Origin: CAVOJY01 sp963696405
Lineage (GTDB): Bacteria > Chloroflexota > Limnocylindria > Limnocylindrales > CSP1-4
Reading direction: 5' to 3'
Length of the DNA: 64,000 nt
Assembly: GCA_963696405.1 (NCBI GenBank)
Contig: CAVOJY010000004.1
Span: forward strand, 1 to 64,000
This document shows, in pieces, positions 55,559 to 64,000 of the stretch. Both the position numbers and the translations under genes were made by a program. Within the stretch, counting starts at the first letter, position 1. Each line of letters opens with the position of its first letter. Under the pieces are notes generated by a model. It searched no databases, was not told the origin of the DNA, and worked only from the letters and a program-made list of their open reading frames with translations.

Positions 55559-58348
55559 CTACTTGTCGCGCTCGCCGACCGCGAGGACGGCCTGCGCCGC
55601 CGCGAGCCGCGCCACGGGGATGCGGAACGGCGAGCAGGACACGTAGTTCAGGCCGATCTCGTGGCAGAAGGCGATCGACTCGGGGTCGCCGCCGTGCTCA
55701 CCGCAGATACCGATCTCGAGATCCGGCCGCGTGGCCCGACCCTTCTCCACGGCCACCCGCATGAGCATGCCAACGCCGTCGCGGTCGAGCGTCTGGAACG
55801 GGTTGACGGGAAGGATCTTCTTCTCGACGTAGGCGAGCAGGAAGCCGCCCTCTGCATCGTCCCGGCTGTAGCCGTAGGTCATCTGGGTCAGGTCGTTCGT
55901 GCCGAAGCTGAAGAACTGCGCGTACTTCGCGATCTCGTCGGCGGTGATGGCCCCGCGCGGGACCTCGATCATGGTGCCGAACTTGTAGTCGATCGTCACG
56001 CCTGCCTTCGCCACCGCGTCCTTCGCCTCCGTCTCGAGGAGCGACTGCGTGACGGACAGCTCGTTCACGTGCCCCACGAGCGGGATCATGATCTCGGCGT
56101 GCGGGTCCAGGCCCGCCTGCTTCACCTTGATCGCGGCGTTGATGATCGCCCGCGTCTGGATCTTCACGAAGTCGGGGATCATGAGGCCCAGGCGGCAGCC
56201 GCGGAGGCCCAGCATCGGGTTCTGCTCGCGGAGCCGCTCGACGGCCGCCAGCATCTCCCGCGCCTTCGCGTAGGCGGGGTCTGTCAGCGGGGTACCGCGC
56301 TCCTGGAAGCGGGTGACCTCGACGATGAGGTCGTCGGCCTTCGGCAGGAACTCGTGGAGCGGCGGGTCGATGAGGCGGATGACCACGGGGAGGCCCGACA
56401 TCGCGGAGAGGATCCCGACGAAGTCGCCCTCCTGGAGCGCCTCGAGCTTCGACATCTCGGCATCAAAACGCTCGATGACGGCCAGCTCGGCCGGCGTGAG
56501 CTTCTCGCCCGCGTCCCGCTTCTCCTTCGCGCGGGTCGCGTCGAACGCGACGAGGATGGCGGCACGGACGATCTCGAGCCGGGGGCCTTCGCGGAACATG
56601 TGCTCGGTGCGGCAGAGACCGATGCCCTGGGCGCCGTAGCCGCGGGCCTGCGCGGCCTCCTCCGGCTTGTCGGCGTTCGTCCAGACCTGGAGCCGGCGGA
56701 CCTCGTCGGCCCAGCCGAGAATCGTGCGAAGCTCCGTCTGGTCGTCGAAGTTGACGTGGATCGTGGGAAGCGACCCGGCGAACACCTCGCCGGTCGCGCC
56801 GTCGAGGCTGATCCAGTCGCCTTCCTTGAACGAGCCCGTTGGCGTCGTCGCGCTGCCGGAGCCGTAGTCAACGACAAGTTCCGCGCAGCCCGCGACGCAT
56901 GGCTTGCCGATCTGCCGGGCGACAACCGCGGCGTGGCTCGTCGCGCCACCGCGGGCCGTGAGGATCCCCTGGGCGACCGCCATCCCGTGGAAGTCGTCCG
57001 GCGAGGTCTCGACGCGAACGAGAACGACCTTCTCGCCCCGGGCGACCCACTCGACCGCGGTGTCCGCCGAGAAGACGGCTTTGCCGACCGCGGCGCCGGG
57101 CGACGCGTTCAGGCCCTTCGCCAGGCGAACGGCGCCCGCCTTCGCCTTCGGGTCGTACTGGTCGCGAAGGAGCTGGTCGACGTGGGCCGGCTCAATGCGC
57201 ATCAGCGCCTCGGCCTTCGTGATGATCCCCTCGTTCACCATGTCGGCGGCGATCTTCACGGCCGACGCGGCGGTGCGCTTCGCGGCCCGCGTCTGGAGCA
57301 TGTAGAGGTGGCCGCGCTCGATGGTGAACTCGAGGTCCTGGACGTCGCGGTAGTGGCGCTCGAGCTTCTCGGCGATGGCCTTGAACTCGGCGTAGGACTG
57401 CGGCATGTCGTCGGCGAGCTGCGCGATCTCCTGGGGCGTGCGGATGCCCGCCACCACGTCCTCGCCCTGGGCGTTGGTCAGGTACTCGCCGTAGAGGACC
57501 TTCTCGCCGGTGTTGGGATCGCGGGTGAAGGCAACGCCGGTGCCCGAGTCGTTGCCCATGTTCCCGAAGACCATGGTCACCACGTTCACGGCCGTGCCCA
57601 GGTCGTGGGCGATCTTGTTGTAGTTGCGGTAGTCCACCGCGCGCTTGCCGAACCAGGATGCGAAGACGGCCTTGATGGCCAGGTCGAGCTGCTCGTACGG
57701 GTCGGTGGGGAAGTCGCGGCCGGTGGCCTCGCGGACGGTCTTCCGGTAGTCGGCCACGAGTTCCTGCAGGGCGGAGGCGTCGAGTTCCGTGTCCGCCTTC
57801 GCGCCGCGGGCGTGCTTTGCCGCTTCCAGCGCCTCGTCGAACTTCTCGCCCGGGATGCCCATGACGATGCGGCCGAACATCTGGATGAAGCGCCGGTAGG
57901 CGTCCCAGCCGAACCGCTCGTTCCCGGTGAGCTTGATGAGCCCCTGCAGCGTCTCCTCGTTCAGCCCGAGGTTGAGGACGGTGTCCATCATGCCCGGCAT
58001 CGAGAAGCGGGAGCCCGAACGCACGGAAACGAGGAGCGGGTTGTCGGCGCCGCCGAACTGCTTGCCGGTGTCCTTCTCGACCTGCGCCATGGCCTCCAGG
58101 ACGTCGTCCCACAGGCCCGCGGGGAGCTTCTCACCGGCCGCGAAGTAGTCGTTGCAGGCTTCGGTCGTGATGGTGAACCCGGGCGGAACCGGAAGGCCGG
58201 CGCGCGTCATCTCGGCGAGCCCGGCGCCCTTCCCGCCGAGGAGTTCCTTCATCTCGCCGTGCCCCTCGGCCGTGCCACCGCCGAAGGCGTAGATGTACCG
58301 CATCGCCGCCCTGTGGGCCCGGTCGGCGACTGGAATGGTGTCAGGCAT
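55559..58348 (-). CDS. ppdK: Pyruvate, phosphate dikinase
   Basis: 929 residues, intact; ATG 58348 with AAGGAG upstream, or the internal ATG of MRYIYAFGGG. ATP-grasp domain: LGGKGAGLAEMTRAGLPVPP, SVRSGSRFSMPGMMDTVLNL. Phosphohistidine domain: ILTARGGATSHAAVVARQIG (catalytic His with the regulatory Thr before it). PEP-binding TIM barrel: EGPRLEIVRAAILVAF, GRATRPDLEIGICGEHGGDP, catalytic Cys in GLNYVSCSPFRIPVARLAAA. It interconverts pyruvate + ATP + Pi and PEP + AMP + PPi, serving gluconeogenesis or PPi-linked glycolysis. Length is typical for the family. Confidence 0.97.
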   Translation of the reverse strand: MPDTIPVADRAHRAAMRYIYAFGGGTAEGHGEMKELLGGKGAGLAEMTRAGLPVPPGFTITTEACNDYFAAGEKLPAGLWDDVLEAMAQVEKDTGKQFGGADNPLLVSVRSGSRFSMPGMMDTVLNLGLNEETLQGLIKLTGNERFGWDAYRRFIQMFGRIVMGIPGEKFDEALEAAKHARGAKADTELDASALQELVADYRKTVREATGRDFPTDPYEQLDLAIKAVFASWFGKRAVDYRNYNKIAHDLGTAVNVVTMVFGNMGNDSGTGVAFTRDPNTGEKVLYGEYLTNAQGEDVVAGIRTPQEIAQLADDMPQSYAEFKAIAEKLERHYRDVQDLEFTIERGHLYMLQTRAAKRTAASAVKIAADMVNEGIITKAEALMRIEPAHVDQLLRDQYDPKAKAGAVRLAKGLNASPGAAVGKAVFSADTAVEWVARGEKVVLVRVETSPDDFHGMAVAQGILTARGGATSHAAVVARQIGKPCVAGCAELVVDYGSGSATTPTGSFKEGDWISLDGATGEVFAGSLPTIHVNFDDQTELRTILGWADEVRRLQVWTNADKPEEAAQARGYGAQGIGLCRTEHMFREGPRLEIVRAAILVAFDATRAKEKRDAGEKLTPAELAVIERFDAEMSKLEALQEGDFVGILSAMSGLPVVIRLIDPPLHEFLPKADDLIVEVTRFQERGTPLTDPAYAKAREMLAAVERLREQNPMLGLRGCRLGLMIPDFVKIQTRAIINAAIKVKQAGLDPHAEIMIPLVGHVNELSVTQSLLETEAKDAVAKAGVTIDYKFGTMIEVPRGAITADEIAKYAQFFSFGTNDLTQMTYGYSRDDAEGGFLLAYVEKKILPVNPFQTLDRDGVGMLMRVAVEKGRATRPDLEIGICGEHGGDPESIAFCHEIGLNYVSCSPFRIPVARLAAAQAVLAVGERDK

Positions 58349-58495
58349 GAGCAACGACTCCTTGCACTCGTGCACGGGGCACATGGAAACCACGGTTGAG
58401 AAACGGGGACGCCCGGCAAGCGAGATTGTACCGTCGGGCGGAGAGTGGCGGCGGAGACTGGCGGCGGACAGCTGGCGGCTGGCCGGGGGACGCTG

Positions 58496-58501
58496 CACAA
58501 T
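58496..58501 (+). promoter_or_regulatory. -10 box of the merR-TOBE gene (leaderless type)
   Basis: CACAAT exactly six bases before ATG 58508; no Shine-Dalgarno. The spacing equals that at the HAD-AIR synthase and S9 peptidase genes. Confidence 0.5.
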
Positions 58502-58507
58502 AGCCCG

Positions 58508-58942
58508 ATGGAGAAGCCGCCTCAGCCCGACCACCTGCTCCCGATCGGCCAGGCGGCCGAGCTCATGGGGGTTTCGGTCGAGACGCTGAGGCGATGGGAG
58601 GCACAGGGCCGACTGAAGGCCCACCGTACCGCCGGCAACCGGCGGCTCGTGCCGCTCACGGAGGTCACCCGCCTGCTCTCGGAGCGCAGGCGCACCGTGC
58701 CGGACCGGCCCATCGTGGCCCAGTCGGCGCGCAACCGCTTCCCCGGCGTGGTGACCAGGATCGAGAAGGACCGCGTCGCCGCCGTAGTGGAAGTCCTCGC
58801 CGGCCAGCACCGCATCGTCAGCCTGCTGACCGCCGAGGCGATCGACGATCTGCAGCTCAAGGTCGGCGACGAGGCGGTGGCCGTCGTCAAGGCCACGAAC
58901 GTCATCATCGAGATCCCGTCGCCCCGGGAGGCGCGCTCCTGA
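58508..58942 (+). CDS. MerR-type HTH protein with TOBE (molybdate/tungstate-binding-like) domain
   Basis: 144 residues. The HTH (residues 10-57) is LPIGQAAELMGVSVETLRRW, EAQGRLKAHRTAGNRRLVPL. The Mop/TOBE fold (about 72-138) is SARNRFPGVVTRIEKDRVAA, VVEVLAGQHRIVSLLTAEAI and KVGDEAVAVVKATNVIIEIP. This architecture is known for molybdenum-responsive regulators and oxyanion-binding proteins. There is a molybdopterin-fold lipoprotein at 16.8 kb, but no molybdate transporter in the window. Confidence 0.9.
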   Translation: MEKPPQPDHLLPIGQAAELMGVSVETLRRWEAQGRLKAHRTAGNRRLVPLTEVTRLLSERRRTVPDRPIVAQSARNRFPGVVTRIEKDRVAAVVEVLAGQHRIVSLLTAEAIDDLQLKVGDEAVAVVKATNVIIEIPSPREARS

Positions 58943-59074
58943 GGCGTTGGCTCGCCAGCGTGCGAGCGGCCGGCCCGGCCCCCGCGGGTTTCCCGTTCCC
59001 CGGCGCTCCGCTTGTCGGATTTCTCGTCGGCCTCGTCGGCGGGTGTGTCAGGACCCGGATTCATCGATGCCAAC

Positions 59075-59080
59075 TATGAT
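59075..59080 (+). promoter_or_regulatory. -10 box of the S9 peptidase gene (leaderless type)
   Basis: TATGAT six bases before ATG 59087 with no proper ribosome-binding site in between (GCGGGG). Confidence 0.5.
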
Positions 59081-59086
59081 GCGGGG

Positions 59087-61189
59087 ATGACCGAGCGCAC
59101 ACCCCCCGACGTCTTCGATTTCGACCGGTTCGTCTCGCTCCCCCGCCTCTCCGGCCTTCGCCTCTCGCCCGACGGGAGCAGCCTGGTCGTTTCCGTCGCG
59201 CTGCCTCACGTTGACGGCACGAAGATGGCGAGCTCGCTGTGGCGGGTCGATCCCTCCGGCAAACGACCGCCGCGCCGGCTGACCCGCTCGGCGGCCGGCG
59301 AGAGCAACGGCGCCTTCCTCGCGGACGGGTCGCTCCTCTTCACGTCGGCGCGCCCCGACCCCGACGCCAGAGAGGCCGATGCCGACGACGATGCCGCGCC
59401 CGCCCTCTGGCTCCTGCCGGCCGGCGGCGGAGAGGCCCGGCTGATGCTCGCGCCCAAGGGCGGGATCGACGCCATCCGGGTTGCTCGCGGGGGCGAGGCG
59501 ATCGCGTTCGCGGCCGGCTTGTTCCCCGGGGCCGGGGACCTTGCCGCCGATGCCGAGCGTGCGAAGGCCCGCAAGGATACCGGCGTTCAGGCCCTCCTCT
59601 TCGACAGCTTCCCGATCCGGCACTGGGATCACTACCTGGGGCCGCGTCACCGGCACGTGTTCGCCGCGTCGCCGGGAACCGTCAACGCTGCGCCCGGATC
59701 GGGCGGCACCGACGTGGTCGGGGCGGCGCCTGCCGCCGAGGAATCGACCCTCGGCGCGCCGCGGGACCTCGTGCCTGGAGTCGCGCAGCGGTTCGAGGAG
59801 ATGGGGTTCGACGTCACGCCCGATGGGAAGACGGTCGTGGTCGCGCTCCAGTCGCTCGAGAACCTGGCAAACCCGGTGGCAGACCTCGTCGCGATCGACG
59901 TGGCCACGGGCGACCAGCGCACGCTCACGCCGGGCGACGGCTGGTATGACTCCCCGGCGTGCTCACCCGACGGCCGCTGGGTCGCCTGCCTGCGCAATTC
60001 CATCGGCACGCCCGACACGGCGTCCAGGACCACCCTCGAGCTGATCGACCTGCCCAGTGGGGAACAGCGCCGACTCGCTGCGGACCTCGATCTCTGGCCG
60101 CAGGACCCCGTGTGGTCTGCCGACAGCCGGACGGTCTTCTTCCTGGCGGACCGGCAGGGCACGACTGCCGCGTTCCGGGTCGACCTGGACGGCGGGCCGG
60201 CGGCCTGCCTGACTGCCGGCGGGACGCTCAGTGACCTCTGCCCGGCGCCCGACGGCGAGGCGGTCTATGCGCTTCGCTCATCGCTCCACGTGCCGCCGCA
60301 GGTCGTCCGTTTCGATGCTTCGCAGGCCGAGCAGGAGCCCGAGGTGCTCCCCTCGCCCGCCCTCGTGGTCGAGGCGATCGGGGCGCCCGGCGTCATCGAG
60401 CGGGTGCTCGCCAAGGCGGGCGACGGCGTCGAGGTCGGTGCGTGGCTCATTCGTCCGCCGGATGCCTCGCCCGCGAGCCCCGCCCCTCTCGCGGTGTTCG
60501 TCCACGGCGGGCCGCTCGGCTCGTGGACCGACGGCTGGCACTGGCGGTGGAACTCGCAGCTGCTGGTCGCCCGCGGATACGCCGTCCTTCTCCCGGACCC
60601 GGCCTTCTCCACCGGCTACGGGCAGGCGTTCATCCAGCGCGGCTGGGGCCGCTGGGGCCGGGAACCCTTCACGGACGTCACTGCAACGGTGGACGTGGCG
60701 GTCGCCCGCCCGGACATCGACGGCTCGCGCACTGCGCTCCTGGGCGGTTCCTTCGGCGGGTACATGGCGAACTGGGTGGCGGGCCACACCGACCGCTTCC
60801 GGGCCATCGTCACGCACGCGTCGCTGTGGGAGCTGCGCGGCTTCCACGGCACCACCGACGACGGGCACCGCTGGGAGCCCGAGTTCGGGAGTCCGTACGA
60901 GGATCCGACCCGCTACGTCGAGAACTCGCCGGCCGAGCACATCGGGTCCATTCGCACACCCATGCTCGTCATCCATGGCGAGCAGGACCACCGCGTGCCG
61001 ATCAGCGAGGGACTCCGCCTGTGGGTGGATCTCCAGCGCCACGGTGTCGACTCGACGTTCCTCTACTTCCCCGACGAGAACCACTGGATCCTGAAGCCGC
61101 AGAACGCGCGGTTGTGGTACGCGACGGTGCTGGCCTTCCTCGATCAGCACGTGCTCGGGAAGCCCTGGGAGCGGCCGCCGCTCGTCTAG
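59087..61189 (+). CDS. S9-family (acylaminoacyl/prolyl oligopeptidase-like) serine peptidase
   Basis: 700 residues. No signal peptide, so cytoplasmic. The N-terminal beta-propeller (about 20-420) has blades such as RFEEMGFDVTPDGKTVVVAL and DSPACSPDGRWVACLRNSIG. The alpha/beta-hydrolase domain (about 450-700) shows VFVHGGPLGSWTDGWHWRWN, nucleophile Ser in TALLGGSFGGYMANWVAG, Asp in LVIHGEQDHRVPISEGLRLW and His in FPDENHWILKPQNARLWY. It cleaves short peptides. ATG 59087 is chosen because a TATGAT -10 lies six bases upstream. Confidence 0.95.
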   Translation: MTERTPPDVFDFDRFVSLPRLSGLRLSPDGSSLVVSVALPHVDGTKMASSLWRVDPSGKRPPRRLTRSAAGESNGAFLADGSLLFTSARPDPDAREADADDDAAPALWLLPAGGGEARLMLAPKGGIDAIRVARGGEAIAFAAGLFPGAGDLAADAERAKARKDTGVQALLFDSFPIRHWDHYLGPRHRHVFAASPGTVNAAPGSGGTDVVGAAPAAEESTLGAPRDLVPGVAQRFEEMGFDVTPDGKTVVVALQSLENLANPVADLVAIDVATGDQRTLTPGDGWYDSPACSPDGRWVACLRNSIGTPDTASRTTLELIDLPSGEQRRLAADLDLWPQDPVWSADSRTVFFLADRQGTTAAFRVDLDGGPAACLTAGGTLSDLCPAPDGEAVYALRSSLHVPPQVVRFDASQAEQEPEVLPSPALVVEAIGAPGVIERVLAKAGDGVEVGAWLIRPPDASPASPAPLAVFVHGGPLGSWTDGWHWRWNSQLLVARGYAVLLPDPAFSTGYGQAFIQRGWGRWGREPFTDVTATVDVAVARPDIDGSRTALLGGSFGGYMANWVAGHTDRFRAIVTHASLWELRGFHGTTDDGHRWEPEFGSPYEDPTRYVENSPAEHIGSIRTPMLVIHGEQDHRVPISEGLRLWVDLQRHGVDSTFLYFPDENHWILKPQNARLWYATVLAFLDQHVLGKPWERPPLV

Positions 61190-61321
61190 GTGCATCGGCC
61201 GCGTTCCATTGGGACGGGCCGCGATGGGCGGGTAGAATCCACTCGCCGCCCCCCCAGGGGCGCTACCATCGCCCCGACCATCGCCCCGCCCGACCGTCGC
61301 CTCAGAGGAGCGCCCCGCGCC

Positions 61322-62167
61322 ATGGCCAAGATCCACGATCCGCGCACCATCCACGAGGAGGCGGAAGGGTACAACGTCGAGCTGACCGCGCGAGACGACG
61401 AAACGGAGGACCTCGGCTACTTCACCGTGCGGGTGGACGGCGATCCGGTCCCGTTTCAGCCCGGCCAGTACTTCACGCTCGGGATTGTCGCGGATGGCCA
61501 GCTCGTCCAGCGGCCGTACTCGGTCGCCTCGTCGGCCGTCACCACGGACCGGGGGTACGAGTTCTACGTCCGCCACTTGCCGGTCCTCCGGTTCACGACA
61601 CTCCTCTTCCGGGTGTCCGTGGGCCACCGGATGCGGATGATCGGGCCGAAGGGGCGGTTCCTCCTCGAGAAGGGCGATCCGCGCCAGCACGTCTTCATAT
61701 CGACCGGCACCGGGATCGCTCCGTTCGTATCGATGGTCCGTACGATGATCGACGAGGGAAGACCACGGCGGATCGTCATGGTCCACGGGGTCTCGTACCA
61801 GCAGGAGCTCGGCTATCGGCGCCTCATGGAGACGTGGCAGCGGGAGCAGCCGGTCCCCTTCACGTACATCCCGACGGTGTCGCGCCCGAACGCACCGGAG
61901 AACGCGGGCTGGACCGGCCGGTGGGGCCGCATCGAGGCCGTGCTCGACGAGGTCTGCATCGACTGCAAGGCCGACCCCACGAACACGGTCGTGTACATCT
62001 GCGGCAACCCGGAGATGATCCTGAACGTGGAGCAGCGGGTGAAGGAGCACGGCCTTCCCGAGCCGCACGTGAAGCGCGAGCTCTACTGGCCGAAGGGCAG
62101 GACTCCGCCCGAGCGGCCGGCCCCGCACCTGAAGGAGACCCAAGCGGGGACTCCGGCGGGGTCCTGA
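61322..62167 (+). CDS. Ferredoxin/flavodoxin-NADP+ reductase family protein
   Basis: 281 residues from ATG 61322, with AGAGGAG upstream. FAD site VQRPYSVASSAVTTDRGYEF; NAD(P) site HVFISTGTGIAPFVSMVRTM; C-terminal VVYICGNPEMILNVEQRVKE. Two-domain FNR fold of the bacterial Fpr size. CIDCKADPTNTVV carries a CxxC not usual in Fpr, and the C-terminal extension (about 35 residues) is Pro-rich. It shuttles electrons between NADPH and ferredoxin/flavodoxin. A -10-like TAGAAT sits near 61,233. Confidence 0.9.
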   Translation: MAKIHDPRTIHEEAEGYNVELTARDDETEDLGYFTVRVDGDPVPFQPGQYFTLGIVADGQLVQRPYSVASSAVTTDRGYEFYVRHLPVLRFTTLLFRVSVGHRMRMIGPKGRFLLEKGDPRQHVFISTGTGIAPFVSMVRTMIDEGRPRRIVMVHGVSYQQELGYRRLMETWQREQPVPFTYIPTVSRPNAPENAGWTGRWGRIEAVLDEVCIDCKADPTNTVVYICGNPEMILNVEQRVKEHGLPEPHVKRELYWPKGRTPPERPAPHLKETQAGTPAGS

Positions 62168-62353
62168 CCGGCCTTCCAGCACCCCCTTCTGGCGAGGCGA
62201 CCGCTGGCCGCGGGTACGACGAGGGCCGGGGTTCTCGCCCTCTCCCCAGCGGCGGTTCTGCCACGCATTCACGGAAGGGCTGCGCGGCCAGTTCTGGCGC
62301 CCGCCAGGCCGGTCGCAGGTTGCCTGAGCGCGTCGATCGCCGCGACTCCGTGC

Positions 62354-63127
62354 TCAAGCGCCCCGGCCCCGGCGGCGATCGAGGCCCCGGTCAGGCGCCC
62401 GCTGCCGTCCTGCAGCCCGTCCATAGCTGAGCGGCAGAAACCACAGCCCGGCCATGACGCCGACCGGCCGAGCGATCCAGCGGCGCACCGTCCACCCACG
62501 GTCCGGCAACGCCGCCTCGAGCACCGCGGCGTGCCTCGCCACCGTGCGCCGGGTCCGGCCGCTGTCTGCCACAACCAGCAGGCGCGACACGCCGGCGGGC
62601 TGCCAGCCGAACCGCTGCCGGCCGATGTCCCGGGCCAGCCTGACCTTGACGTCGTGTCGACGCAGCGACTCCTCGATCGACATCAGTGTGGGTTTGGCCT
62701 CAACGACGAGGACATGCCGGCTTGCAGCGTGGCCGGCCAGAACATCGATCGACCCCCGCTCCCCAAAGACCGAGTACGTCGCCTCTGGAACCACCGTCCA
62801 GCCGCGGTCGCGGAGATGGTGGGCAACCATGCCGACAAGCTCGGCGTGCCGTTCATCGAGCGTGCGGTCGAGCGAGCCGCCGCGCCACAGGATCTCGGGC
62901 GCCACGCGAGCGTCGACGGATCCGAAGGCCGCTCGCAGCGTCCGCAGCGGCAGGGTGTCGAGGTGGCCGCGCTCAATTCGGGAGACGGTGGACTGCCCGA
63001 CGCCCGCAACCCGTGCGATGTCGGCCTGGCGCAGACCGCGGCGGAGACGCAGGGCCCGGAGCGCTGCGCCGACCCGTTGATCGTCCACGGACGAATGATG
63101 TCGCGGTGCGCTGCGCGTGCGCTCCAC
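62354..63127 (-). CDS. XRE helix-turn-helix protein with PD-(D/E)XK-like nuclease-fold domain
   Basis: 257 residues. HTH (about 17-70): DDQRVGAALRALRLRRGLRQ, ADIARVAGVGQSTVSRIERG. The second domain (about 95-215) has E in VVPEATYSVFGERGSIDVLA and HVLVVEAKPTLMSIEESLRR, i.e. E...(S)ID-x(13)-ExK, the restriction-endonuclease-like pattern. It could be a DNA-cleaving or DNA-binding defence/regulatory protein. The last 35 residues are low-complexity; a one-base shift near 62,430 would instead give a longer tail ending LAGARTGRAALP at about 62,272, so the true end is uncertain. Confidence 0.75.
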   Translation of the reverse strand: MERTRSAPRHHSSVDDQRVGAALRALRLRRGLRQADIARVAGVGQSTVSRIERGHLDTLPLRTLRAAFGSVDARVAPEILWRGGSLDRTLDERHAELVGMVAHHLRDRGWTVVPEATYSVFGERGSIDVLAGHAASRHVLVVEAKPTLMSIEESLRRHDVKVRLARDIGRQRFGWQPAGVSRLLVVADSGRTRRTVARHAAVLEAALPDRGWTVRRWIARPVGVMAGLWFLPLSYGRAAGRQRAPDRGLDRRRGRGA

Positions 63128-63225
63128 TCGCGCTTCGCTGGCGATCTACCCGGGCTCGCCGCTCGATCTACCCGGGGCCGCCGCGCGATCTGCCGGTGGT
63201 CGCCGGAGTCCGGCCGCCGCGGATC

Positions 63226-64000
63226 CTACGCCCGGGCCGCGTCAATTCGATCGAGGATGAACCGCTTCACGCCCTCGACGGGGACGCGCTCCTGCGCCAT
63301 CGTGTCGCGATCGCGCACGGTGACCGCGCCGTCCTCGAGCGACTCGACGTCCACCGTCACGCACCACGGCGTCCCGATCTCGTCCTGGCGGCGGTAGAGC
63401 TTCCCGATCGACGCCGTGTCGTCGTAGACGGCCATGATGTCGCGCCGCAGGTCGCCCACGATGCGCTGGCACAGCTCCACGATCTCCGGGCGCTTCTTCA
63501 GGAGCGGCAGGACCGCCACCTTGTAGGGGGCGAGGTCCGGGTGGAACGCGAGCACGACGCGCTTCTCGCCGCGGACCTCCTCTTCGCGATAAGCGTCGAT
63601 GAGGAAGGTGAAGGCGGCACGGTCGCCGCCCGCGGACGTCTCGACGATATGGGGCACGAAGTGCTCGTCGGACGCTGTGTCGTAGTACTCGAGGTTTTCG
63701 CCGGACGCCTCCTGGTGACGGCCGAGATCGTAGTCGGCACGGTTGTGGACCCCCTCGAGCTCCTTCCAGCCGAACGGGAAGCGGTACTCCAGGTCCACCG
63801 CCTTCTTCGCGTAGTGCGCCAGCTCGTCGGGCGCATGCTCGCGCGTGCGCAGGCGCGCCGGTGCGACGCCATACTGCAGGTACCACGCACGTCGCCGCCC
63901 GAGCCATTCCTCGAAAAGGCCGGCCGCCGTCGTCCGGGCGAACGAAGTACTGCATCTCCATCTGCTCGAACTCGCGCATCCGGAAGACGAAGTTGCCCGG
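63226..64000 (-). CDS. glyS: Glycyl-tRNA synthetase, 3' part (one frameshift)
   Basis: The gene runs off the window end. Seen: NFVFRMREFEQMEMQYFVRP, a frame change at about 63,920, LFEEWLGRRRAWYLQYGVAP, DLEYRFPFGWKELEGVHNRA, DYDLGRHQEASGENLEYYD, HIVETSAGGDRAAFTFLIDA and KRVVLAFHPDLAPYKVAVLP, ending with the anticodon-binding domain (GTPWCVTVDVESLEDGAVTV). This is the dimeric (alpha2) class II type, not the bacterial alpha2beta2 type. Motif 3 and the anticodon domain are intact. It charges tRNA-Gly. Confidence 0.93.
   Translation of the reverse strand, partial: RATSSSGCASSSRWRCSTSFARTTAAGLFEEWLGRRRAWYLQYGVAPARLRTREHAPDELAHYAKKAVDLEYRFPFGWKELEGVHNRADYDLGRHQEASGENLEYYDTASDEHFVPHIVETSAGGDRAAFTFLIDAYREEEVRGEKRVVLAFHPDLAPYKVAVLPLLKKRPEIVELCQRIVGDLRRDIMAVYDDTASIGKLYRRQDEIGTPWCVTVDVESLEDGAVTVRDRDTMAQERVPVEGVKRFILDRIDAARA

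Noticed and set aside
55043..58399. Very long plus-strand open frame opposite ppdK
   Set aside because: It is the antisense shadow of a high-GC gene; the minus strand encodes a complete pyruvate phosphate dikinase.

Overview
The window is GC-rich bacterial DNA, most likely from Chloroflexota. It appears to join two different pieces. Positions 1 to about 10,075 have visibly lower GC and frameshifts in every gene. They carry an FAD oxidoreductase remnant, a tandem-cyclase/AAA/TPR signalling protein, a five-heme secreted cytochrome c and a large secreted protein. The cytochrome ends in WLYLPLIMK, a tail I associate with secreted proteins of Anaerolineae/Chloroflexia. Positions 10,075-64,000 are of higher GC and look like a Limnocylindria-type Chloroflexota genome. 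This placement is inferred from gene content, composition and leaderless starts; no 16S gene is present. At about 10,075 two oppositely oriented genes are truncated at the same point, which looks like an assembly misjoin or a recombination breakpoint.

Positions 11-38 kb are an accessory region of mostly single-gene units: VapBC-type toxin-antitoxin, Cys-rich lipoproteins, a methyltransferase, a molybdopterin-fold lipoprotein, a nickel-binding-like small protein, a HAD-AIR-synthase fusion, a lipoprotein serpin, a beta-propeller lipoprotein and a roughly 1,000-residue SH3-LysM-HAF-RCC1 lipoprotein. Three dispersed intergenic repeat families punctuate it. Family B is a promoter (TTGACA, exactly 17 nt, CATACC) plus a conserved leader of about 75 nt, and lies upstream of start codons. 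Family A (about 65 nt, imperfect palindrome) and family C (about 65-75 nt, two copies starting with the 3' end of tRNA-Arg) lie downstream of stop codons. The result is repeated promoter-leader / gene / palindrome units resembling a cassette array, although no integron integrase or attC core is visible. Two lipoproteins share an almost identical B-leader, lipobox and SH3 module but carry unrelated C-terminal domains.

Positions 38-48.4 kb hold an S4-domain protein, a glycosyltransferase, a MacB/FtsX-type ABC exporter, a TetR regulator with two operator palindromes, small membrane proteins, a low-GC cupin gene, an arsenite-permease fragment and a recombinase C-terminal remnant abutting a tRNA-Arg(CCU) gene, a likely old integration site.

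Positions 48.4-64 kb look like stable chromosome: a 4-TM protein, a CcdA-like thiol:disulfide transporter, a larE-larB-larC-larA operon (nickel-pincer cofactor synthesis plus LarA racemase), a lipoprotein, pyruvate phosphate dikinase, a MerR-TOBE regulator, an S9 peptidase, a ferredoxin-NADP+ reductase, an XRE-HTH/PD-(D/E)XK-like fusion and the 3' part of glyS.

Many genes carry one or more frameshifts, including housekeeping-type genes (larE, larC, glyS). Sequencing indels are therefore the likeliest cause, and 'pseudogene' here often means 'broken as sequenced'.
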